The position numbers were made by a program, and so were the translations under genes. Source: Tetragenococcus sp041859945 (GTDB lineage Bacteria; Bacillota; Bacilli; Lactobacillales; Enterococcaceae). Taken from it: DNA of 64,000 bases. Each line of letters opens with the position of its first letter. The stretch's first letter is position 1. Under the pieces are notes generated by a model, which saw only the letters and a list, made by a program, of their open reading frames with translations, had not been told where the DNA came from and made no database searches. The DNA lies in contig JBFLGC010000002.1 in assembly GCA_041859945.1 (NCBI GenBank), forward strand, positions 1 to 64,000, read 5' to 3'. Positions 26,467 through 34,809 of the stretch are shown in pieces.

Positions 26467-26480
26467 TTTTCTCAGATGCC

Positions 26481-26520
26481 AACCGTTTCAGGTGGAAATT
26501 CTCCTACTGGAACGGTTTTT
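26481..26520 (+). terminator. Terminator of yidC2
   Basis: AACCGTT (26481-26487) pairs with AACGGTT (26511-26517) and the inner CAGGTGGA/TCCTACTG partly pairs; T run follows. Element A derivative starts 2 nt later. Confidence 0.75.
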
Positions 26521-26521
26521 A

Positions 26522-26670
26522 GTTACTATTTACGGGTGTTTATAGCTCAATGCTACACGTCTGCTTTTGTCATCCGTGGGACCGTCTCTCACGGCAAGTT
26601 TTATTTTTATCGTAAGACTTAAACAAGACTATCTCGGAGTGTAGCCCTTGGCGTGGCCTTAAATTGTAAT
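26522..26670. mobile_element. Element A, 149-bp derivative
   Basis: Left end GTTACTATTTACGG and right end GGCCTTAAATTGTAAT match the element A ends; inside are TGCTACACGTCTGC and CCGTGGGACCG as in the left part of the long copies, and CTATCTCGGAGTGTAG as in the right. It lies directly against the yidC2 terminator and no duplication is visible. Together these account for the gap up to the AEC carrier gene. Confidence 0.65.
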
Positions 26671-26710
26671 AGCTTTCATTAGAAAAATTTAACTCAAAGG
26701 GGTCTTAAAA

Positions 26711-27652
26711 TTGCTTGAGTCATACTTAAATATTCTTATTTTGTTCCTACTGATTTTTCTCGGCTATTTTTTCTCCTATTATCAATGGTTCAGTAATGAT
26801 ACTGTCGATATTTTTTCGAAAATGGTATTAAATTTAGCTTTACCTTGCAATATGTTTCTAAACATAACTGCTAATTTTTCTAAAAAAGAATTTCTGTCTC
26901 TTTTTTCGGGCATGATCATCCCGCTCATTTCAATGTTGGTGACACTATTAATTAGTCTTATCTGTGCACGTCTTTTTAAAATCGCACCCGACCACAGAGG
27001 TACTTTTTCAACGATGTTTACCTGTTCCAATACGATATTTATCGGTTTACCGATAAATCTAGCCATTTTTGGCGAAAAATCGATTCCTTTCGTACTTCTT
27101 TATTATATTGTCAATACTTCGATTTTTTGGACGATCGGTGTTTATCTTATTGCCCGAGACAATCCCCAAGCCAAAACAGCCACGATTTCATTTCATCCAA
27201 TCGTTATGCTCAAAAAACTCTTTTCTCCTGCCTTATTGGGTTTCATCATTGGTTTGATCTGTATGCTACTGGCTTGGCCCATTCCCAATTTTATCTTAAA
27301 ATTTGGGAGTTATTTGGCGGATCTAACTACGCCACTTTCTATGTTTGCTATCGGGATCATTATTTACTTTACTGGGATCAAAAACTTGAAAATGACTAAA
27401 GATATCGCGCTCGTCTTGGTAGGACGTTTTTTCATTGCTCCATTTATTGTCTGGATATTAGGTCACTTTATCACCGTTTCACCTTTGATGCTGAATGTTT
27501 TTATGGTCCAAGCCTCAATGCCAGTACAAAATGCCGTTCCAATATTAGTTCGCAACTATGAAGGAGATCAAAGATACGCTTCTGCTAGTCTCTGCTATTC
27601 GATTTTATTTTACTTACCATTTATCGCCACTTTAATGAAATTGATTTTCTAA
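26711..27652 (+). CDS. AEC family transporter (auxin efflux carrier type)
   Basis: 313 aa, about ten hydrophobic segments in two repeats of five, typical of AEC carriers (malate/lactate or similar organic anion permeases). The family signature appears in NLALPCNMFLNI near TM2 and in the C-terminal repeat MQASMPVQNAVPILVRNY-like region. The substrate is unknown. The start is TTG with AAAGGGG 8 nt upstream; no closer ATG exists. A related carrier is encoded at 55467-56384. Confidence 0.85.
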   Translation: MLESYLNILILFLLIFLGYFFSYYQWFSNDTVDIFSKMVLNLALPCNMFLNITANFSKKEFLSLFSGMIIPLISMLVTLLISLICARLFKIAPDHRGTFSTMFTCSNTIFIGLPINLAIFGEKSIPFVLLYYIVNTSIFWTIGVYLIARDNPQAKTATISFHPIVMLKKLFSPALLGFIIGLICMLLAWPIPNFILKFGSYLADLTTPLSMFAIGIIIYFTGIKNLKMTKDIALVLVGRFFIAPFIVWILGHFITVSPLMLNVFMVQASMPVQNAVPILVRNYEGDQRYASASLCYSILFYLPFIATLMKLIF

Positions 27653-27713
27653 AAAGGAAATTGATGTTTACACACCAATAATAGTGCCAAAAAAATTTTT
27701 TAATCGATTAAAA

Positions 27714-27756
27714 AAAGCCTTTAAACGAATAAGTGGTTTAATCGTTTAAAGGCTTT
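27714..27756. terminator. Bidirectional terminator between AEC carrier and glyS
   Basis: A 15-bp stem (27714-27728 with 27742-27756) containing AAAGCCTTTAAACGA and its complement, with A and T runs on the two sides; glyS stops 5 nt beyond. Confidence 0.9.
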
Positions 27757-27760
27757 AATT

Positions 27761-29833
27761 TTATTTTATAACCAATTCATCTAAACTAGCTATCGCACGC
27801 GCCATTTTAGAAATCATCACTAATAATGCCAGACGATTTTTTCTAACTTCAGGATCGTCGGCCATGACCATCGTTTGATCGAAATACGCATCGATCATAG
27901 GTCGTAAGTTTCCTAATGATTCATAATTTTCTTCCATCGTTTGATATGAAAATTTTCTTGATAGCTCGAGAGTTGCCTTATATAGATCCATTTCAGCATC
28001 ATTTTCAAACAAGCTAGGATCGATTTTGACTTGATCTACTTCTGCTTTTTTAGCTAAATGGATCACGCGTGTCAATGCTTCTACGGATGGCTTAAAGTTT
28101 TCATCATGGAGATGATGTTTCAAAATTTGAGCAGAATGAAGTAACTCTTGAATATCTTCTTGATCAGCATCTAGCACGGCATCGATCACATCATAGCGCG
28201 TTTCTTGTTCACTTAAAAATTGACGGATCCGCCCTTTGATAAAATTCAAGATATCCGTTTGTTTTTCCCCAAATTGAAAGCCAAATAATTGTTGATTTTC
28301 ATTGATCTGGGTTTCGATTTGTTTTTCTAACTTCAAGAATGGAAATTGCCACTGTTTATCAGCAATGATCCGGATGATCCCATAGCTTTGACGCCGCAAT
28401 GCATAAGGATCATTGGACCCACTCGGTTTCAGATCCACTTCGAAAAATGTCATCAAGCTATCCAATTTGTCAGCGATGGCTAATACTGCTCCCACATTTG
28501 ACTCAGGAAGTTCTCCTTCACTTGAGATAGGTAGGTAGTGTTCCCTGATAGCCTTTGCTACAGCTGGTTTTTCACCTTGTTGTAAAGCATACTTTTCACC
28601 CATGATCCCTTGTAATTCAGGAAATTCATCGACCATACTAGTCACTAAGTCAAACTTATAGATTTGAGAGGCTCGATTTAGATCTTCTTTTTCTATTTCA
28701 GAAAGCCCAACCGTTTCTCCAATGGCCTTAGCAGCAACTTGAACGCGTGCCATTTTTTCGTACACCGATCCGATTTTTTCGTGGAAAGTGACATTTTTCA
28801 ACTTCTCTACACAAGACTCTATACTCAATTCTTGATCTTCTTTGTAGAAAAATTCGGCATCTTCTAAACGAGCTACCAACACTTTTTCGTTGCCGGAAAT
28901 GACATTTTCTATGCGGAAATCATTACCATTACGGACAGAAATGAAATACGGCAACAATCTTCTATTCTTGGAACGGACTTCAAAATAGCGTTGATGGTCT
29001 TTCATTGAAGTTACTAAAACTTCTTCTGGCATTGCCAAATATTTTTCGTCAAAAGTTCCTACAAAAGCGGTCGGATACTCGACGATATTATTGACTTCTT
29101 CCAATAAGTCGACATCCCGATCGATCGACCAATCATGGCTACTTGCAATATCATCAATTTGATCTACGATACTTTTTTTCCTTTCTTGACTATCAGCGAT
29201 CACGAATTGATGTTTTAAATCACCTAAATAATCTTCGGCACGATCGATCACAACCTCCTCACCAAGGAAGCGATGACCTCGCGAAATACGTCCTGTTTTG
29301 ACATCTAATAATTCAAATGGGATCACCACATCATCTAATAAGGCAACGATCCAGTGAATCGGGCGAATATACTCAAAATCAAATTTGTTCCAGTGCATGG
29401 TCGTGGGAAAGGTCAATGAACGGATCACTTCTTTTAGACCCACTAATACTTCGAAAGCCGATTTTCCAGCGGTGTGTTTGTTGACAAAGACATACTCAGT
29501 TCCTTTGACTTCTTTAAAGACGATATCATCGGTCGAAAGTCCTTGCCCGCGCACAAAACCTTGGGCTGCCTTGGACCAATTACCTGCGCCATCAAGTGCG
29601 ATTTTTTTGGCAGGCCCTTTGACTTCTTCTTCCAGATCAGCTTGCTTTTCAGCTAAGTCCTTGACAACAACAGCCAAACGGCGTGGCGTGGCGTAGCTTT
29701 TGATAGCAGCAAAAGTTAGTCGATTGTCATTTAAAAATTTTTCGGTCTTTTCTTTTAATTGAGCCGCACTTGGCGAAACAACGTGAGCCGGCATTTCTTC
29801 CAAACCAATTTCTAATAATAATTCTTTGACCAT
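27761..29833 (-). CDS. glyS: Glycyl-tRNA synthetase beta subunit
   Basis: 690 aa, normal length. Starts VKELLLEIGLEEMPAHVV as in other GlyS proteins; contains the GHRFLG and TSMKDHQRYFEVR segments and a C-terminal anticodon-binding region (DALRRQ..-type motif as DPYALRRQSYGIIRI). Forms the alpha2beta2 enzyme with GlyQ, encoded 1 nt upstream, and is controlled by the shared T-box. Confidence 0.96.
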   Translation of the reverse strand: MVKELLLEIGLEEMPAHVVSPSAAQLKEKTEKFLNDNRLTFAAIKSYATPRRLAVVVKDLAEKQADLEEEVKGPAKKIALDGAGNWSKAAQGFVRGQGLSTDDIVFKEVKGTEYVFVNKHTAGKSAFEVLVGLKEVIRSLTFPTTMHWNKFDFEYIRPIHWIVALLDDVVIPFELLDVKTGRISRGHRFLGEEVVIDRAEDYLGDLKHQFVIADSQERKKSIVDQIDDIASSHDWSIDRDVDLLEEVNNIVEYPTAFVGTFDEKYLAMPEEVLVTSMKDHQRYFEVRSKNRRLLPYFISVRNGNDFRIENVISGNEKVLVARLEDAEFFYKEDQELSIESCVEKLKNVTFHEKIGSVYEKMARVQVAAKAIGETVGLSEIEKEDLNRASQIYKFDLVTSMVDEFPELQGIMGEKYALQQGEKPAVAKAIREHYLPISSEGELPESNVGAVLAIADKLDSLMTFFEVDLKPSGSNDPYALRRQSYGIIRIIADKQWQFPFLKLEKQIETQINENQQLFGFQFGEKQTDILNFIKGRIRQFLSEQETRYDVIDAVLDADQEDIQELLHSAQILKHHLHDENFKPSVEALTRVIHLAKKAEVDQVKIDPSLFENDAEMDLYKATLELSRKFSYQTMEENYESLGNLRPMIDAYFDQTMVMADDPEVRKNRLALLVMISKMARAIASLDELVIK

Positions 29834-29834
29834 C

Positions 29835-30749
29835 TTAAGCTTCCTCCTTCAAAAATTCTGCGGCTTCTTTAGGATCCAGCAAAGGATACCCCAATTTCTT
29901 GCGTTCTTTGACAAAAATCTTGGCAACTTGGCGCGCCAAATTTCGGATCCTAGCCAGATAACCCGCTCGTTCCGTTACCGAAACAGCCCCTCTAGCATCT
30001 AACAAGTTAAAATTATGACTACATTTCAAAATATAATCATAAGCTGGATGAACTAAATTTTCAGCTAAGCAACGTTTAGCTTCAGCCTCAAATTTATTAA
30101 AATTATCCAAAAGCATTTCTTGGTCACTGATTTCAAAGGAGTACTTAGAATGTTCATATTCCGGTTGTGTGAAAATTTCACCATATTTAACACCATTAGC
30201 CCAGATCAACTCATAGACACTTTCTACTTCTTGAATATAAGAAGCCAATCGTTCCAAACCGTAAGTGATTTCTGACGTTACTGGATGACAAGGCAAGCCA
30301 CCAACTTGTTGGAAATAAGTAAATTGCGTGATCTCCATTCCATCTAACCAAACTTCCCAACCAATCCCAGCACAACCCATAGAAGGATTTTCCCAGTTGT
30401 CTTCTACAAACCGAATATCATGCTCTAAAGGATCTATTCCTAAAAGTTTCAAACTTTCAAGATATAGTTCTTGAATATTTTCTGGCGATGGCTTCATGAC
30501 GACTTGGAATTGATGGTGTTGATACAAACGATTGGGATTTTCCCCATAGCGGCCATCAGCCGGTCGACGTGATGGTTCGACATAAGCGGCATTCCACGGT
30601 TCTGGTCCAATCGCCCGTAAAAAAGTATAAGGGCTCATCGTCCCAGCCCCTTTTTCGGTATCATAGGCTTGCATCAACAGACAACCTTGATCCGCCCAAA
30701 ACTTTTGCAAGGTCAATATCATGTCTTGCAGACTCAATTTTTCTTTCAT
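29835..30749 (-). CDS. glyQ: Glycyl-tRNA synthetase alpha subunit
   Basis: 304 aa. The class II catalytic subunit: LQDMILTLQKFWADQGC at the start, motif AAYVEPSRRPADGRYGENPNRLYQHHQFQV (about 54-83), and the GLERLASYIQ motif 3 region. Preceded by a glycine T-box and a consensus promoter. It attaches glycine to tRNA-Gly together with GlyS. Confidence 0.97.
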   Translation of the reverse strand: MKEKLSLQDMILTLQKFWADQGCLLMQAYDTEKGAGTMSPYTFLRAIGPEPWNAAYVEPSRRPADGRYGENPNRLYQHHQFQVVMKPSPENIQELYLESLKLLGIDPLEHDIRFVEDNWENPSMGCAGIGWEVWLDGMEITQFTYFQQVGGLPCHPVTSEITYGLERLASYIQEVESVYELIWANGVKYGEIFTQPEYEHSKYSFEISDQEMLLDNFNKFEAEAKRCLAENLVHPAYDYILKCSHNFNLLDARGAVSVTERAGYLARIRNLARQVAKIFVKERKKLGYPLLDPKEAAEFLKEEA

Positions 30750-30774
30750 TATCTGATCCCTACTTTCTCCAAAT

Positions 30775-30980
30775 TAAAAAATCCCTATATCCATACAACA
30801 TGTATAGATATAGGGACGATTACTTCGCGGTTCCACCCTACTTCCGAAAACTTCGGCAGCTTCATTTACCTTGTGCTCTCAAATGCCTTTGACAAAAATT
30901 CTTTTTTCTGGCTCACACTATCCCAGATTCGCTTGAAAAGAGTCCTTTTTATCTTTTAAATGATCAACGCACGATTTAAT
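30775..30980 (-). promoter_or_regulatory. T-box riboswitch (tRNA-Gly sensing) upstream of glyQS
   Basis: The - strand contains the T-box core AGGGTGGAACCGCG (30839-30826). It is followed by a terminator hairpin in which the CGTCCCTATATC region pairs with GGATATAGGGA and a T run follows (30817-30778). Upstream is the stem I apical part with AGCGA and CTGGGATAGTGTGAGCCAG, and a specifier candidate GGC (Gly) at 30887-30885 followed by A. When uncharged tRNA-Gly binds, the antiterminator forms and glyQS is transcribed (family knowledge). Confidence 0.93.
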
Positions 30981-30987
30981 TATCCTT

Positions 30988-31017
30988 ATCATAGCCGTTT
31001 TCATATCGGTTTGTCAA
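30988..31017 (-). promoter_or_regulatory. SigmaA promoter of the glyQS T-box transcript
   Basis: On the - strand TTGACA (31017-31012), 18-nt spacer, TATGAT (30993-30988). The consensus -35 and its position just upstream of the T-box support it. Confidence 0.8.
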
Positions 31018-31055
31018 TACCAAGGTTCGCATTTCCATGAAAATTTTCTATCAAA

Positions 31056-31430
31056 ATTACAATTCACGACCAAACCAGCCGCTACACTACAAGATTGGCC
31101 GTGACTTGTAACTATTTAAGTACAGATAAATTTTTTCGTTAGTTGACAATAGGGAATTCATAAGTCAGGTAAAACTAATCTATCCCATTAATACTAGGAT
31201 CACTTCAAGCCGTCATATGTCCTTTCTTTCTAATGCTAGGATCACCTGTGAGGTAGCAGAAATCGGAAAACGAGTGCCTTTGATGTCCTACTGGTAAAAC
31301 GAATGGGAGGTAACTTCACCTTGATTAAGGATTAGGAGCTAGTTTGCAACTTGGTCGAGCTTAGACCATGGCAGATAGTAGCAGACACACAGCTAAAGTG
31401 GAGCACTCAAGTTTGACCGTGAATAGTAAC
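31056..31430. mobile_element. Element A, rearranged copy with internal 42-bp-type repeats
   Basis: Left end ATTACAATTCACGACC (31056) and right end GACCGTGAATAGTAAC (ending 31430) are inverted copies. A right-type end, GGCCGTGACTTGTAAC, also occurs at 31097-31112, so a 57-bp mini-element is nested at the left. The right part is an inverted left arm (GTAGCAGACACAC, GAGCACTCAAG). Between lie 42-bp-period repeats and, near 31258-31285, an inverted element B fragment (AAATCGGAAAACGAGTGCC). No duplication was found. A further left-end fragment follows at 31441-31462. This accounts for most of the 31.0-31.5 kb gap. Confidence 0.6.
31194..31245. repeat. Partial 42-bp tandem repeat inside element A
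   Basis: CTAGGATCAC begins at 31194 and again at 31236, a 42-bp period. The unit includes CGTCATATGTCCTTTCTTT and closely resembles the tandem units at 58045-58128, which also lie inside an element A copy. Confidence 0.6.
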
Positions 31431-31569
31431 ATTAAAAAAGTGACAATTCACGACCAAAAAGTTGAAAATCAATGCGAAACTCTGGATGTGGTAAAGCTTC
31501 CTTTTTTGCTTTCTGCTGACATGAACCTAATTACTTTGCAATAAGTTTCCAACTTCGCTTTGGGTTTTG

Positions 31570-31578
31570 TGATATAAT
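31570..31578 (+). promoter_or_regulatory. Extended -10 promoter of the nitroreductase gene
   Basis: TGA followed by TATAAT (31573-31578), 22 nt upstream of the ATG. No good -35 is seen at 17 nt. Confidence 0.45.
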
Positions 31579-31600
31579 TCATTTAAAGGAAGTGACTGCC

Positions 31601-32179
31601 ATGGTTTCATTTAAAGAGTTAATCGAAAAAAATCGATCGTACCGGCGTTTTGATCAATCACGCCCTTTATCAAAGGAAACTTTGGGTGAACTAGTCGATG
31701 GGACGCGCTTGATCCCGAGTATTTGGAACACTCAAAGCATGCGTTATTGGACGGTCTCTGACCCTGAAGAATGTGAAAAAGTTTTTGCAACAGTTGGCTG
31801 GGCCGCTCAATATAAAGACTGGGATGGTCCTGAAATAGGAGAGCATCCAACGGGGTATATTTTCTTGCTTCGCGATAAAACTTTAACTAAATCCTTACGC
31901 TACGATGATGGGATCGCAGCAGCTACTCTGACACTTTATGCGACATCTATGGGCTTAGGTTGCTGTATCATGCAAAATTGTAATTTTGTCCGGATCAGTC
32001 AGGAATTAGGCATCGATCGGAATAGGTATGTTTTTAGTCTAGTGATTGCTTTGGGACATCCAGTTGAAAAGGTCCAATTAGAAGAAGTACAAGCCAACGA
32101 CACGAAATATTGGCGAACCGCTGACAAGATCCAACATGTTCCCAAACGAAAATTAGCAGACGTTTGGCTCAACTGTTAA
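31601..32179 (+). CDS. Nitroreductase family protein
   Basis: 192 aa from ATG 31601 (AAAGGAAGTG RBS). The FMN-binding start, ELIEKNRSYRRFDQSRPL, and the later DDGIAAATLTLYATSMGLGCCIM and ALGHPVEKVQLEEV segments are typical of NfsA/NfsB-like flavin oxidoreductases, though this belongs to a short, less-characterised branch. The physiological substrate is unknown. Its terminator is shared with convergent recO. Confidence 0.85.
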   Translation: MVSFKELIEKNRSYRRFDQSRPLSKETLGELVDGTRLIPSIWNTQSMRYWTVSDPEECEKVFATVGWAAQYKDWDGPEIGEHPTGYIFLLRDKTLTKSLRYDDGIAAATLTLYATSMGLGCCIMQNCNFVRISQELGIDRNRYVFSLVIALGHPVEKVQLEEVQANDTKYWRTADKIQHVPKRKLADVWLNC

Positions 32180-32218
32180 CTAAAGCCGTCGAAAAGTGAT
32201 TTTTTTCGACGGCTTTAG
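32180..32218. terminator. Bidirectional terminator between nitroreductase gene and recO
   Basis: CTAAAGCCGTC (32180-32190) pairs with GACGGCTTTAG (32208-32218), extended inside by GAAAA/TTTTC. The recO stop codon (32215-32217) lies in the right arm. Confidence 0.88.
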
Positions 32219-32982
32219 CTTGGTTTTAGAACATCGCTCCACCCACCCATTTGGTCTAAAAATTTTTTACTTTTTAAATGTAAGCCGACGTAATCATCAT
32301 AGATTGCATCAATCGTCAAACGAATGGCTTTTTTAGTATCTGGTCTCAATTTGATCGAGTGGATCTTTTCGTAAGGAATCTGCGAAAACAAACGCATAAA
32401 GTGGATCGCCTTGGGATCGGCATGATAACGGTGGGGATCTTTTTCCCAATGCTTTTGACATAACAGGCCATTATAAGTCGGTGAATAATCGAAGGCACCT
32501 TGACTTTGACCACAAATCACACATTTTTCCCAATCGATCGAAATCCCAAAACGTTGTAGGATCTGGATCTCAAAAATATTGGTGATCACTTCCGCATCGT
32601 TACCGGAATCAAGCATTTGCAAAGCTTGATGTAAAAAAGTATATAGATTGGGATCATCGACCTTATCTTCAATGGCGGCATCAGCTAAACTAGTCATATA
32701 GCTAGCAAACCCTGCCAAAAAAATATCACTCTGAATATTTTTGAAAGGATGTACTTCTTTGACGCTGTTTAAAAAAGAGAGACCTTCAGAATTGAACTTT
32801 CCAATGTAGGTGGCTTCTGTATAGGGCTGAACGGCAGCTGTTAAAGGATTGTTGGCACTATGAGCGTTACGGACATAAAACATCTGCTTGCCAGCTGACT
32901 CGGTAAATATTTTTACCAACTTATCTTTTTCTTTATGATCGCGATTGAATAGAATGATCCCTTTTGATTCAGCGATCGCCAT
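32215..32982 (-). CDS. recO: DNA repair protein RecO
   Basis: 255 aa. N-terminal OB fold (AESKGIILFNRDHKEKDKLVKIFTE..), a helical part, and a zinc-binding motif with CVICGQ and CQKH around 145-178. RecO loads RecA at gaps with RecR. It follows era with an intervening hairpin (33002-33032). Confidence 0.95.
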   Translation of the reverse strand: MAIAESKGIILFNRDHKEKDKLVKIFTESAGKQMFYVRNAHSANNPLTAAVQPYTEATYIGKFNSEGLSFLNSVKEVHPFKNIQSDIFLAGFASYMTSLADAAIEDKVDDPNLYTFLHQALQMLDSGNDAEVITNIFEIQILQRFGISIDWEKCVICGQSQGAFDYSPTYNGLLCQKHWEKDPHRYHADPKAIHFMRLFSQIPYEKIHSIKLRPDTKKAIRLTIDAIYDDYVGLHLKSKKFLDQMGGWSDVLKPS

Positions 32983-33001
32983 ACTTATCCCCCCTTAAGG
33001 C

Positions 33002-33032
33002 AAAACAAGCAGGAATAGGTCCTGCTTGTTTT
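33002..33032. terminator. Terminator between era and recO
   Basis: AAAACAAGCAGGA pairs with TCCTGCTTGTTTT around a 5-nt loop. On the - strand it follows the era stop directly; recO lies downstream in the same direction and must depend on readthrough or its own promoter. Confidence 0.85.
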
Positions 33033-33931
33033 TAGTCTTCTTCTTTTTTATAACCATAATCATTCAAGTAAGCTTGTTTATCACGCCAATTTTTTTGTAC
33101 TTTAACCCACAATTCCAAATAAACCTTATCACCTAGCAAATTTTCAATTTCTCGCCGAGCCATTGAACCGATCTTCTTTAACATTTGGCCCTTTTTACCA
33201 ATGATGATCCCTTTTTGTGAATCACGCTCAACGATGATGCTAGCTTGGATATGGATCTTATCATTTTCATTGCGGGTCATCGAATCGACAACGACTGCGA
33301 CCGAATGAGGTACTTCATCACGTGTCAAAAGCAATACTTTTTCGCGGACCAATTCGGAAACAATAAAATATTCAGGATGATCTGTGATTTGATCATCAGG
33401 AAAATATTGGGGGCCTACTGCCATATAATTTGTCAAAGTCGTAAGTAACGTTTCGACGTTATTACCTTGTGTTGCTGAAACCGGAATGACCTCTGCAAAA
33501 TCCATCTGCGTCGAATAGTCTTGGATCACTTCTAGCAAATGATCAGGATGGATGGTATCGATTTTATTGATAACTAAAAAAACCGGTTCCTGACTTCTTT
33601 TAAGACGTTCCATGATCAAATCATCGCCCTTACCGCGCTTTTGCTCGGCACTGATCACAAATAAAACGACATCTACCTCGGAGATGGCACTATAAGCTGC
33701 TTCGACCATCACATCGCCTAAGATATTTTTGGGTTTATGGATGCCTGGTGTATCGATGAAGACGATCTGTGTTGCCGGTGTGGTATAAACACCTTGGATC
33801 TTATTACGCGTCGTTTGAGCTTTATCACTTGTAATCGTGATTTTTTGGCCCACGATCCGATTCAAAAGCGTCGATTTACCCACATTAGGTCGGCCGACGA
33901 TAGCCGCAAAGCCAGATGTATGTTCTTTCAT
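33032..33931 (-). CDS. era: GTPase Era
   Basis: 299 aa. G1 GRPNVGKST (about 13-21), G3 DTPG, G4 NKID and G5 SAT are present, followed by a C-terminal KH domain with IIGKKGQMLKKIG. Binds 16S rRNA during 30S assembly. Last gene of the phoH-pgpH-ybeY-dgkA-era cluster, 7 nt after dgkA. Confidence 0.97.
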   Translation of the reverse strand: MKEHTSGFAAIVGRPNVGKSTLLNRIVGQKITITSDKAQTTRNKIQGVYTTPATQIVFIDTPGIHKPKNILGDVMVEAAYSAISEVDVVLFVISAEQKRGKGDDLIMERLKRSQEPVFLVINKIDTIHPDHLLEVIQDYSTQMDFAEVIPVSATQGNNVETLLTTLTNYMAVGPQYFPDDQITDHPEYFIVSELVREKVLLLTRDEVPHSVAVVVDSMTRNENDKIHIQASIIVERDSQKGIIIGKKGQMLKKIGSMARREIENLLGDKVYLELWVKVQKNWRDKQAYLNDYGYKKEED

Positions 33932-33938
33932 AATTTCC

Positions 33939-34358
33939 TCACTTGTTTATAAATTGTAATAGTAATGCATAAATTTTGGGAATGAAGATGATCATCCCGA
34001 CTACGACCGAAAAACCAGCTGTTAATAAAACCGCACCGGCCGCCATATCTTTGATTTTCTTGCCGATAGGATGAAAATGCTTATCGGTCACCATATCGAC
34101 AATATTTTCAAAAGTCGTATTTAAAATTTCCATGACTAACATCAAAAAAATACACAAAAGGATCCAGAGCCATTCCCAGCGGTCAAGCCTGAGAAACAAT
34201 CCAACCAAAATGACCAACAAAGCAGAGACCGTATGACTTCGCATATTTCGCTCATCTTGCCAAACAGTACGGATCCCAGTTAAGGCAAATTCGATCGAGT
34301 TGATCACCTTTTTATTCTTTTCGATGTTGTGTTTTTTATCTTTTGAGTCCATAGGCAT
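33939..34358 (-). CDS. dgkA: Diacylglycerol/undecaprenol kinase
   Basis: 139 aa. Three membrane helices and the DgkA signature: IEFALTGIRTVWQDERNMRSH and MEILNTTFENIVDMV with EKNKK-type N-terminus and KKIKDMAAGAVL. In Gram-positives this enzyme phosphorylates undecaprenol for the lipid carrier cycle. It overlaps the end of ybeY by 23 nt; RBS AAGGA is 8 nt before the ATG. Confidence 0.93.
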   Translation of the reverse strand: MPMDSKDKKHNIEKNKKVINSIEFALTGIRTVWQDERNMRSHTVSALLVILVGLFLRLDRWEWLWILLCIFLMLVMEILNTTFENIVDMVTDKHFHPIGKKIKDMAAGAVLLTAGFSVVVGMIIFIPKIYALLLQFINK

Positions 34359-34809
34359 CTAAAATTTCCTTTTGTAATCCAAACATCACTTTCTCGTCTG
34401 TTGGCGTCATATGATCGTAACCATTGATATGCAAAAAGCCATGTAAAGCCAAAAAGCCCAATTCGCGATCATAACTATGTCCATATTCAATCGCTTGCTC
34501 GTGGGCCCTTTCAGTAGAAATCATAATATCGCCTAATTCGTGAGGCAAATCGACATCCTCGTCGAAAATGATCGGTATTTCGCCCTCACCTGTATCTTCG
34601 ATCGCAAAACTGATGACATCTGTCGGTGCATCTTTACCACGGTAATCACGATTGATCACTTGGATCTGTTCGTTATCCATAAATGTTACCGACATTTCCG
34701 TATTTTCAGGTAGATCCAAATAATCAGCTGCAAATTGCAATAAAGCCTCGATATCTTTTATCTTTTGTTCTGACACACTTTCTGTTTGGTCAAAAAAAGC
34801 GATCTCCAT
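34336..34809 (-). CDS. ybeY: rRNA maturation endoribonuclease YbeY
   Basis: 157 aa from ATG 34807-34809 with GAGGAG upstream. The zinc motif HGFLHINGYDH (about 126-136) and the DAPTDVISFA segment are intact. It acts in 16S rRNA 3' end processing and ribosome quality control. The start shares one base with the pgpH stop (TGATG), and it overlaps dgkA at its end. Confidence 0.95.
   Translation of the reverse strand: MEIAFFDQTESVSEQKIKDIEALLQFAADYLDLPENTEMSVTFMDNEQIQVINRDYRGKDAPTDVISFAIEDTGEGEIPIIFDEDVDLPHELGDIMISTERAHEQAIEYGHSYDRELGFLALHGFLHINGYDHMTPTDEKVMFGLQKEILDAYGLKR

Noticed and set aside
30569..30959. Two + strand ORFs of about 100 codons over the glyQ start and its leader
   Set aside because: They are shadows of glyQ and of the T-box riboswitch on the - strand; no RBS and no family resemblance.
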